Source: Opitutia bacterium UBA7397
Lineage (GTDB): Bacteria; Verrucomicrobiota; Verrucomicrobiia; Opitutales; UBA953
Reading direction: 5' to 3'
DNA: 6,704 nt
Assembly: GCA_002470605.1 (NCBI GenBank)
Contig: DKND01000103.1
Location: forward strand, 813 to 7,516
Part shown: positions 1 through 6,216 of the stretch, one piece after another
How the letters are laid out: each line of letters begins with the position of its first letter
How positions within the stretch are numbered: the stretch's first letter is position 1
Made by a program: the position numbers and the translations under genes
The notes under the pieces: generated by a model
Databases searched by the model: none
What the model was told of the DNA's origin: nothing
The model's input: only the letters and a program-made list of their open reading frames with translations

Positions 1-2105
1 TAGCTCGTGTCGCTGGGATCTTTTTCCGCGAGCTTTTTTAGGTCGGGATACGTGGCGCTGCGCCGATACGCCTCTGAGTTCATGATGACCCGATGCATGT
101 CTTTGAAACTCCAGCCTTTCTCGACGAAGTTCGCCGCAAGCCAGTCGAGGAGTTCGGGGTGAGTGGGCTTCTTGCCTGTGCTACCGAAGTTGTTCGGATT
201 GCCGGCGATGGGTTGATCAAAGTGCCAGAGCCAGACGCGGTTTACAATCGCACGTGTGGTCAGAGAATTCTCGGGGCTGGCCACCCATTCGGCGAAGGCT
301 TTACGGCGACCTTCGATGGTGTCTGGGATTGGCGTCTTCTGCGCGGCACCCAAGATGCTGAGCACGCCCGGCTTCACTTTGGCACCGGTGCCAAAGGGGT
401 CGCCGCCGGTGAGGATGCAACTTTCCTCTAAGTCGCCTTCGGTCATGCGTTCTTTAGGCATGCGGAACGGAGCGGTGATGGACGTCATCTGCGGGGTGCG
501 ACCATCATAGACGGAAAGCGCCACCGGCACATAGCGGTCGAGCTCCCACTGCAGGCGTTCGAGGCCTTTACGGGCGACGCGCTCCATGCCGTATTGCTCC
601 GGAGTGAATCCGAATAATTTAGGCGGATAGTCGTTCTCCGGCAGACCCTGTGTCTTAAGGCGAAGGCGGGCACGGGTGAAGATATCCGAGAAGCCGAACT
701 TATTCTTGGCGGAGGTCTTGCTGGCCGCGGCGACGGCGGCGATCCACTTGGCGTCATCTTTCTTCTGTTCCTTGAACCAACGCAGGGCGTTGCGTAGTAG
801 GACTTCGTCCAGCATCGCCAGTTGTTTCAGGTGTTGGTCACGGCTGAGTTCGAGAAATTTCTTTTCTTCGAAGCCTTGCTTGTTCTCGACTTCAAGGAAG
901 GGAGTGTCTCGCTCGGTAAGCTGGGTCGTCGCGAATACCGCCTGTAACGAATAATAATCGCGGGTGGGGATGGGGTCGAATTTGTGGTCGTGACATCGGG
1001 CGCATTGGAGCGAATGCGCGAGGAAAGTTTCGCCCACGCTGTTACTCACGTCATCGAGGAAGCGTTGGCGGGCGATTTTCGGCACCTCCATACTGGTCAG
1101 TTCCCATGGACCCATGCGCAGGAACCCGGCGGCGATGACCATCTCGGGGTTGCGTGGGTCGATTTCGTCGCCCGCAATCTGCTCGCGCACGAACTGATCG
1201 TAGCGTTTGTCCGCATTGAAAGAGCGCACGACGTAATCACGATAGCGCCAGGCATTGCCACGCTCGTAATCGTTCGCGAAGCCTGAAGAATCCGCATAAC
1301 GCGTCACATCCAGCCAATGCTGCGCCATGCGCTCGCCGTAGTGCGGGGATGCCAAGAGTCGGTCGACGAGAACGGCGAAAGCCTCGGCGTCGGGTCGGGT
1401 ATCTTTTACGAAGGCTTCTACTTCTTCGGGCTTCGGTGGCAGTCCGAGGAGGTCGAACGTTGCCCGTCGGATCAACGTCACGCGATCCGCGGTGGGTGCG
1501 ACGGTAAGCCCCGCGGGCATTTTAGCGGCGATGAGCGCATCGACGGGGTTGCTTTGGTTTGCGGCTAGCGTCGGCTTCTTGACCGGCTGATAGGCCCAGA
1601 GACCGTCGGGTTTATATTTTCGATTAGTCCAGTCGGCGGAGAGTCCGCCGGACGTTTTCATGACCACGCCATCTTCCGCTGCCCACTTCGCCTCATTCGC
1701 TTTCGCGATCGCCTGCATGCGGGAATCATTCGGCCAGGGAGCACCGCCGGCTATCCAGTCCTTGATCCATGCGATTTGGTCGGTGTAAAGTTTTTCCGCT
1801 TCCTTCGGCGGCATTGGCTCCCAGTCATCGTGTTTCCGCGTGACCGCGAGATACATCGGACTCTCTTCGGGCTTTCCGGCGATGAACCCCGGCTTCTCGC
1901 TGTCGCCGCCTTTTAATGTCGAAGCGAGCGTCCGCATGTCCAGCCCGCCCTTGATCTTCGCCTCATCCTTGCCATGGCAGGCGATGCACTTCTCATGGAA
2001 GAGCGGCGCGACGCGACGGACGAACAGGAGTTCGGCATCCGTATTCTGGGCCAACGCAGGCAATGCGGCCGCGAGGCTCAGAACGAGGATACGCCAGAAT
2101 TTCAT
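1..2105 (-). CDS. Exported PSCyt1-PSCyt2(DUF1549)-PSD1(DUF1553) cytochrome-domain protein, 3' end outside window
   Basis: Reading the minus strand from the ATG at 2105 gives 701 codons with no stop before the left edge, so the C-terminus is missing. Residues 1-20 form a Sec signal peptide (MKFWRILV, a hydrophobic core, then ALA before Gln20), which supports this start. A PSCyt1 cytochrome c domain follows: CIACH haem motif at 40-44 and a likely axial Met in WEPMPPKE near 99. PSCyt2/DUF1549 spans about 186-390 and includes the conserved HWLDVTRYADSSGF stretch (263-276) and a second CXXCH, CARCHDHKFDP (368-378). After a charged linker (about 400-550), PSD1/DUF1553 covers about 560 to the edge, with NRVWLWHF (622-629), FGSTGKKPTHPELLDWL (640-656) and MNSEAYRRS (675-683). 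The final bases TA would be Tyr in the family pattern, but could begin a stop. Its molecular function is not established; two c-type haems and a periplasmic or envelope location are inferred. In PVC genomes such genes are often followed by DUF1501 genes, which would lie left of the window. A GGAG at 2121-2124 is 15 nt from the ATG, too far for a good ribosome site. Confidence 0.95.
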   Translation of the reverse strand, partial: MKFWRILVLSLAAALPALAQNTDAELLFVRRVAPLFHEKCIACHGKDEAKIKGGLDMRTLASTLKGGDSEKPGFIAGKPEESPMYLAVTRKHDDWEPMPPKEAEKLYTDQIAWIKDWIAGGAPWPNDSRMQAIAKANEAKWAAEDGVVMKTSGGLSADWTNRKYKPDGLWAYQPVKKPTLAANQSNPVDALIAAKMPAGLTVAPTADRVTLIRRATFDLLGLPPKPEEVEAFVKDTRPDAEAFAVLVDRLLASPHYGERMAQHWLDVTRYADSSGFANDYERGNAWRYRDYVVRSFNADKRYDQFVREQIAGDEIDPRNPEMVIAAGFLRMGPWELTSMEVPKIARQRFLDDVSNSVGETFLAHSLQCARCHDHKFDPIPTRDYYSLQAVFATTQLTERDTPFLEVENKQGFEEKKFLELSRDQHLKQLAMLDEVLLRNALRWFKEQKKDDAKWIAAVAAASKTSAKNKFGFSDIFTRARLRLKTQGLPENDYPPKLFGFTPEQYGMERVARKGLERLQWELDRYVPVALSVYDGRTPQMTSITAPFRMPKERMTEGDLEESCILTGGDPFGTGAKVKPGVLSILGAAQKTPIPDTIEGRRKAFAEWVASPENSLTTRAIVNRVWLWHFDQPIAGNPNNFGSTGKKPTHPELLDWLAANFVEKGWSFKDMHRVIMNSEAYRRSATYPDLKKLAEKDPSDTS

Positions 2106-2255
2106 GGTTATTGCGGATTGCTCCAGGAAGGGGCGGGTACCTGGGTCATGGGGTGAGCGGCAGGATAGTCTTATCTTACTTAATTCCGAAGCCATGCAAA
2201 TCTACGCCGTGTATTTATAACGACAAGATTAGGTTCAATATATTATCGGATGTTT

Positions 2256-2278
2256 CGTAGCTTGGCGCGTGTGCTACG
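2256..2278. repeat. Short inverted repeat, 6-bp arms
   Basis: CGTAGC at 2256-2261 is matched by GCTACG at 2273-2278, separated by 11 bp (TTGGCGCGTGT). The arms are perfect but do not extend in either direction. It could be a weak hairpin or a half-site pair for a regulator. A 6-bp match of this kind can arise by chance in a region of this size. Confidence 0.3.
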
Positions 2279-2337
2279 CTCATAATCAGGCTAAGTTTTT
2301 GCAGGGAACACTTGTCGTTGGGGAGGGTCGTAGTCTA

Positions 2338-2373
2338 GACCTGTGGCACCCCGGAAAGGCCTGCCCACAGGTC
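2338..2373 (+). repeat. Perfect 9-bp inverted repeat upstream of hydrolase start; possible operator, leader hairpin or attenuator
   Basis: GACCTGTGG (2338-2346) and CCACAGGTC (2365-2373) are perfect reverse complements around an 18-bp spacer. The right arm ends 20 bp before the chosen ATG at 2394. It is followed by a T-rich stretch (2375-2384, ending in five Ts). In RNA this would be a 9-bp, GC-rich stem followed by uridines, which resembles an intrinsic terminator or attenuator in the operon leader, although the loop is long and the U tract is interrupted. As DNA, the arm centres are about 27 bp apart (2.5 helical turns), so a regulator operator is also possible. The repeat itself is directly visible; its role is inference. 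Confidence 0.5.
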
Positions 2374-2393
2374 ATCTTATTTTTATAACCGAC

Positions 2394-4412
2394 ATGCGCT
2401 CCCTCCTGCTTCTTTCTTTTTTTGCCGTTACGGTTCTGGCCGATGGCCCGAAGGATAACATCCCGGCAGCCGTCCGGCCGATTCCGCCGACCGACAAGGC
2501 CGTGGCCCTGCCAGAAGCTGAAAAGGGACCCTTGGCCAAAGAGCTCGCCGAACTTCGCGTCGCCATCGACGCCGCAGCCAAAGCCCAGGCGAAGAATCCG
2601 CGCCTTGAGGAGTTCCTCGCTGACCTTGAGATCTACCATAAGGCCGTCGACTGGGCGTCGAAGTATAACGAGTTTTTCAATAAGGCAGAATTCAAGACCG
2701 CTCATGACCTGATCGCCGAGGGTAAGGCGCGCGCGGTATCCTTCCTGAAAGGTGAAACCCCTTGGACCCGCCAGACCGGCTTGGTCGTGCGTGGCTACAA
2801 GTCGAAGATCGACGGTTCCGTCCAACCTTACGGCATGGTCATCCCGGATAATTATTCCGGCTCGCTGATGCGTCTGGATTTCTGGTGCCACGGTCGAGGC
2901 GAAACGCTGAGCGAACTCGCCTTCTTAAAGGACCGCCGCACGAACGTCGGTCAGGTTCCGGCCAACAACCGCCTAGTCCTCCATCTCTATGCTCGTTACT
3001 GCTGCGCCAATAAGATGGCCGGCGAAGTAGACCTCTGGGAAGCCTATGCGCATGCCCGCAAGAGCTACAATATCGACGACGACCGCTTGTTCATTCGCGG
3101 TTTCTCGATGGGCGGAGCAGCTGTCTGGCAGTTCGGCGCCCACTACACCGACCGCTGGTGCGGCATTAACCCAGGCGCGGGTTTCGCCGAGACTCCGGAA
3201 TTCCTGAATGTTTTCCAGAACGAAGACGTCTCCAAGATCCCCTCTTGGCAGAAGACTTTGTGGGCTTGGTATAACGCGACCGATGTCGCCATCAACTTCC
3301 GCAATTCCGCAACGGTTGCCTACAGCGGCGAGATCGATAAGCAGAAGCAGGCCGCCGACGTCATGGCCCGAGAGATGGGCAAGGTCGGCATCGAGCTCAC
3401 GCACATCATCGGGCCGCAGACGGCGCATAAGATTCACCCAGATGCCATGATTGAAATCGAACGCCGCCTGGCTGCTATCGCCGCCGTCGGTCGCATCCGC
3501 ACCCCGAAGGAAGTTTCTTTCGCCACTTATTTCCTGCGTTACAACCGGATGCACTGGGTGCAGGTCGATCGGCTTGTCGAACACTGGAAGCACAGCCAAG
3601 TTGATGCCAAACTTATCGATGATCGGGCGATCGAAGTTAAGACGACCAATGTCGCCGGCCTGACGCTTGATTTCGCTCCCGGTCAATCCTTCCAATCGCA
3701 GTTCGCGCCGACCGCGGTGACGATCGACGGACATAAGGTCCTGACTTCGGCCAAGGCCGGCTCGGATCGTTCCTGGAAGGCCAGCTTTGCCCGCGACGCC
3801 AAGAGCGGCGAATGGACGCAGGTTTCGGAATACGTCGACAAGGGTGCGAAGCAATTCGGCGTCTCAGGTCCGATTGACGATGCCTTCATGGATGCTTTCC
3901 TCTTTGTCGCTCCCACCGGCAAGGCTTTGAATGATAAGGTCGACAAGTGGGTGAAGTCCGAAATGGATCACGCCAGCTTCGAATGGCGTCGGCAGTTCCG
4001 CGGCGTCGCGCCGGTGAAGACCGACGTGCAGATTAAGGACGAAGATATCGCGAAGAATAACCTCATCCTCTGGGGCGACCCTTCGAGCAACGCTCTCATT
4101 GCCAAGATCATCGCTAAGCTGCCTATTCAGTGGACGGCGGAGAAGCTCATCGTCGACGGCAAGACCTATGCCGCCGGTGATCATGCGCCGATCCTGATCT
4201 ATCCGAACCCGCTCAACCCTAAGCGCTACGTCGTCATCAACAGCGGATTTACTTATCGCGAATACGATTACCTCAACAACGCCCGTCAAGTCGCCAAGCT
4301 GCCCGATTGGGCCGTCGTCGACCTTAAGGTCGCGCCGGATGCCGTCGCGCCCGGGGCAATTCCTGCGGCCGGTTTCTTTGACGAGGTTTGGCAATTCCGA
4401 GTTTCCAAGTAA
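2394..4412 (+). CDS. Secreted alpha/beta-hydrolase, prolyl oligopeptidase/esterase-like serine hydrolase
   Basis: This encodes a 672-residue predicted serine hydrolase. I place the start at ATG 2394 because a Sec signal peptide begins there (MRSLLLLSFFAVTVLA, cleavage before Asp17). A GTG at 2343 would add 17 residues ahead of the signal and lies inside the inverted repeat, so it is disfavoured. The N-terminal region (about 40-125) is helical and charged. The conserved stretch around SKIDGSVQPYGMVIPDNY (137-154) leads into the alpha/beta fold. CHGRGE (165-170) looks like the oxyanion-hole strand. GFSMGG (236-241) is the nucleophile elbow with Ser238. Asp315 in SGEIDK is a candidate acid, and His345 or His348 in AHKIH the catalytic histidine. 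A further roughly 300 residues follow, with GVSGPIDDAF (489-498), LWGDPSSN (559-566) and a conserved C-terminal stretch around NSGFTYREYDYLNNARQV (616-633). I recognise this arrangement from PVC-group proteins annotated as prolyl oligopeptidase or esterase. The substrate cannot be named. The gene ends 17 bp before the oxidoreductase ATG, which suggests cotranscription. No Shine-Dalgarno is visible. Confidence 0.9.
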   Translation: MRSLLLLSFFAVTVLADGPKDNIPAAVRPIPPTDKAVALPEAEKGPLAKELAELRVAIDAAAKAQAKNPRLEEFLADLEIYHKAVDWASKYNEFFNKAEFKTAHDLIAEGKARAVSFLKGETPWTRQTGLVVRGYKSKIDGSVQPYGMVIPDNYSGSLMRLDFWCHGRGETLSELAFLKDRRTNVGQVPANNRLVLHLYARYCCANKMAGEVDLWEAYAHARKSYNIDDDRLFIRGFSMGGAAVWQFGAHYTDRWCGINPGAGFAETPEFLNVFQNEDVSKIPSWQKTLWAWYNATDVAINFRNSATVAYSGEIDKQKQAADVMAREMGKVGIELTHIIGPQTAHKIHPDAMIEIERRLAAIAAVGRIRTPKEVSFATYFLRYNRMHWVQVDRLVEHWKHSQVDAKLIDDRAIEVKTTNVAGLTLDFAPGQSFQSQFAPTAVTIDGHKVLTSAKAGSDRSWKASFARDAKSGEWTQVSEYVDKGAKQFGVSGPIDDAFMDAFLFVAPTGKALNDKVDKWVKSEMDHASFEWRRQFRGVAPVKTDVQIKDEDIAKNNLILWGDPSSNALIAKIIAKLPIQWTAEKLIVDGKTYAAGDHAPILIYPNPLNPKRYVVINSGFTYREYDYLNNARQVAKLPDWAVVDLKVAPDAVAPGAIPAAGFFDEVWQFRVSK

Positions 4413-4429
4413 CTTCCTTTCCCATACCC

Positions 4430-6205
4430 ATGGCTATCATCACCGAAAAAGATCTCCAACCCACCTATGACGTAATCGTCGTCGGTTCCGGGGCCGGAGG
4501 CGGACAGTCGGCTTACACGCTCACCATGAACGGCGTCAAAGTCCTCATGCTTGAGGCGGGTCGTAATTACGACCCCGTCACCGAAACTCCGATGTTCCAG
4601 ACGCATGCGCAGATGCCTTTGCGCGGCATGTCGACCAAGGAGAAGCCGTTCGGTTTCGCTGATGCAACCGTAGACGGGGGTTGGAACGTCCCTGGCGAAC
4701 CTTATACACAAGCTTCAGACAATCCGGACGAACGTTTTATGTGGTGGCGCCCGCGTATGCTCGGTGGTCGTACCAACCACTGGGGACGCATCTCACTGCG
4801 CAATGGACCTTACGATTTTAAACCGCACTCCCGCGATGGTCTCGGGGTGGATTGGCCGATCGGCTACGACGACGTCGCTCCGTATTACGACAAAGTGGAA
4901 ATGCTCGTCGGCGTCTACGGTTCGAACGAAGGCCTGGAGAATACGCCGGATTCGCCGAATGGCACTTTGTTGCCGCCGCCGAAGGCACGCGCGGGCGAGT
5001 TGTATGTCAAAAAGCATATCGCCAAGTTCGGCATGCCCGTGATCCCGATCCACCGCGCCATCCTGAGCACCCGCCAGGACCACGTAAATTTCCCGGCACG
5101 GCTTCACCCGAACAATCCCAAGGCGCAAAAAATCATTGCGAAGGCGATGCAAGAACGCGCCGCCTGTTTCTGGGCGACGGATTGTGGTCGCGGTTGCGCA
5201 ATCAAAGCGAATTACCAATCCACGACGGTGCACCTGCCGCCGGCGCTCGCGACGGGTAACTTGGACATCCTTTGCAACGCCCACGCACGTGAGGTCACCT
5301 TGGATGCCGCGGGCAAGGCCAACGGTGTGATCTATATCGACAAGGCCACCGGACAGGAACGCGCCGTCAAAGCTCGTGCCGTCGTATTAGCCGCCAGTTC
5401 CGCGGAATCTTCCCGAATCCTGCTGAACTCGAAATCATCCCGTTACCCGCAAGGTTTGGCGAATACTTCGGGTGAGGTCGGCAAGAATATTATGGACACG
5501 GTGGGTACAGGCCTGGGTGGTCACATGCCCGCCTTTGAAGGCTTGCCCGTGCACAACGAAGAAGGGGCGGGGACGCACGTCTACATTCCTTGGTGGTTAT
5601 ATAAAGATGCCAGCAAACTCGGCTTTGCACGCGGCTATCACATCGAATTTGGCACCGGTCGACGCATGCCCAGTTTAGGCGCAGGTGGAGCCAGTCCAGG
5701 TTACGGTAAGAGCTATAAGGAAGAAGTGCGTCGCACTTATGGAGCGGGCATCGGCTTTTCCGGTCGTGGCGAGATGATCCCCAATAAGGACTCCTTCTGT
5801 GATATCGACCCCGTGGTGAAAGATAAGTTCGGTATCCCCGTTCTTCGCTTCCATTGGAAATGGTCTGAGCATGAGACGCGGCAGGCCGCGCACATGGAAG
5901 CTACTTTCGCGATGATCATCGAGGCTATGGGGGGTAAGTGCAATAAGCCGGAAACAGATGGCAACAAGGCCATCGAGCCGCCGGGTTCGATCATCCACGA
6001 AGTGGGTGGCACCATCATGGGCGCCGACCGCAAGACTTCGGTCACCAACCAATGGAACCAATGCTGGGATGTGCCCAACCTCTTGGTCAATGATGGCGGT
6101 CCTTTCTGCAGCAATGCGGACAAGAATCCCACCCTCACCATCATGGCCTTGGCTTGGCGGGCCAGCGATCATCTCATCGAAGAGATGCGCAAAGGAAACA
6201 TTTAA
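4430..6205 (+). CDS. GMC-family FAD-dependent oxidoreductase, flavoprotein subunit of a sugar/glycoside dehydrogenase-type complex
   Basis: This is a 591-residue flavoprotein of the glucose-methanol-choline (GMC) family. The FAD dinucleotide fold opens with YDVIVVGSGAGGGQ (13-26), and LEAGRNYDP (41-49) ends the second strand and carries the ribose-binding Glu. GGRTNHWGR (112-120) is a flavin-contact loop. AASSAESSRILLNS (321-334) resembles the second GMC signature. The C-terminal GMC domain has HEVGGTIMGAD (523-533) and SNADKNPTLTIMALA (561-575); His523 and Asn566 are the likely catalytic His/Asn pair. Cysteines 246, 252 and 256 (C-x5-C-x3-C) match the spacing of iron-sulfur ligands known in the bacterial FAD-glucose dehydrogenase alpha subunit. 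There is no signal peptide. ATG 4430 is chosen because the fold begins 12 residues later; an upstream TTG at 4388 would overlap the previous gene. The next gene, 11 bp downstream, encodes the matching small subunit with a Tat signal, so export as a complex is likely. Such complexes oxidise gluconate, glucose or glycosides (including at C3) and pass electrons to cytochrome c. The actual substrate here is unknown. Confidence 0.93.
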   Translation: MAIITEKDLQPTYDVIVVGSGAGGGQSAYTLTMNGVKVLMLEAGRNYDPVTETPMFQTHAQMPLRGMSTKEKPFGFADATVDGGWNVPGEPYTQASDNPDERFMWWRPRMLGGRTNHWGRISLRNGPYDFKPHSRDGLGVDWPIGYDDVAPYYDKVEMLVGVYGSNEGLENTPDSPNGTLLPPPKARAGELYVKKHIAKFGMPVIPIHRAILSTRQDHVNFPARLHPNNPKAQKIIAKAMQERAACFWATDCGRGCAIKANYQSTTVHLPPALATGNLDILCNAHAREVTLDAAGKANGVIYIDKATGQERAVKARAVVLAASSAESSRILLNSKSSRYPQGLANTSGEVGKNIMDTVGTGLGGHMPAFEGLPVHNEEGAGTHVYIPWWLYKDASKLGFARGYHIEFGTGRRMPSLGAGGASPGYGKSYKEEVRRTYGAGIGFSGRGEMIPNKDSFCDIDPVVKDKFGIPVLRFHWKWSEHETRQAAHMEATFAMIIEAMGGKCNKPETDGNKAIEPPGSIIHEVGGTIMGADRKTSVTNQWNQCWDVPNLLVNDGGPFCSNADKNPTLTIMALAWRASDHLIEEMRKGNI

Positions 6206-6216
6206 TCAAAACAATC

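Larger units (their letters stand above)
2106..2393. promoter_or_regulatory. Divergent intergenic region between the cytochrome-domain gene and the hydrolase operon
   Basis: These 288 bp separate two genes transcribed away from each other, so promoters for both must lie here or inside the opposite gene's 5' end. The middle (about 2165-2250) is clearly AT-richer than the flanking coding DNA. I see AT-rich hexamers that could serve as -10 elements: TATAAA on the minus strand near 2215-2220 and CATAAT on the plus strand at 2281-2286. Neither has a convincing -35 partner at 16-18 bp, so I do not assign a promoter. No small ORF with good coding character, RNA gene or recognisable riboswitch was found. 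Two inverted repeats in this region are listed separately. Confidence 0.55.

Noticed and set aside
93..2220. Several plus-strand frames of 80-130 codons (for example 93-431, 984-1286, 1840-2220)
   Set aside because: All but the last part of 1840-2220 lie opposite the continuous minus-strand PSCyt/PSD1 gene, which has clear domains. None of them has a convincing motif.
2344..2364. Possible sigma-54 promoter (TGGCAC at 2344-2349 followed by GGCCTGC)
   Set aside because: The GG-to-GC spacing does not fit the fixed -24/-12 arrangement, and TGGCAC overlaps the left arm of the inverted repeat.
2343..2393. Upstream GTG start for the hydrolase
   Set aside because: It would add 17 residues before a complete signal peptide and start inside the inverted repeat; ATG 2394 fits better.
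2286..2891. A 201-codon minus-strand frame crossing the hydrolase 5' end and the intergenic region
   Set aside because: No recognisable protein features; it overlaps the signal peptide region of the hydrolase and the inverted repeat. Treated as a shadow.
2973..3854. A 293-codon open frame on the minus strand
   Set aside because: It lies entirely antisense to the hydrolase gene, whose plus-strand frame has recognisable motifs. The minus-strand translation shows no domain pattern and is explained by GC-rich codon bias.
4388..4429. Upstream TTG start for the GMC oxidoreductase
   Set aside because: It overlaps the end of the hydrolase gene and adds 14 residues with no signal or domain character; ATG 4430 is better placed.
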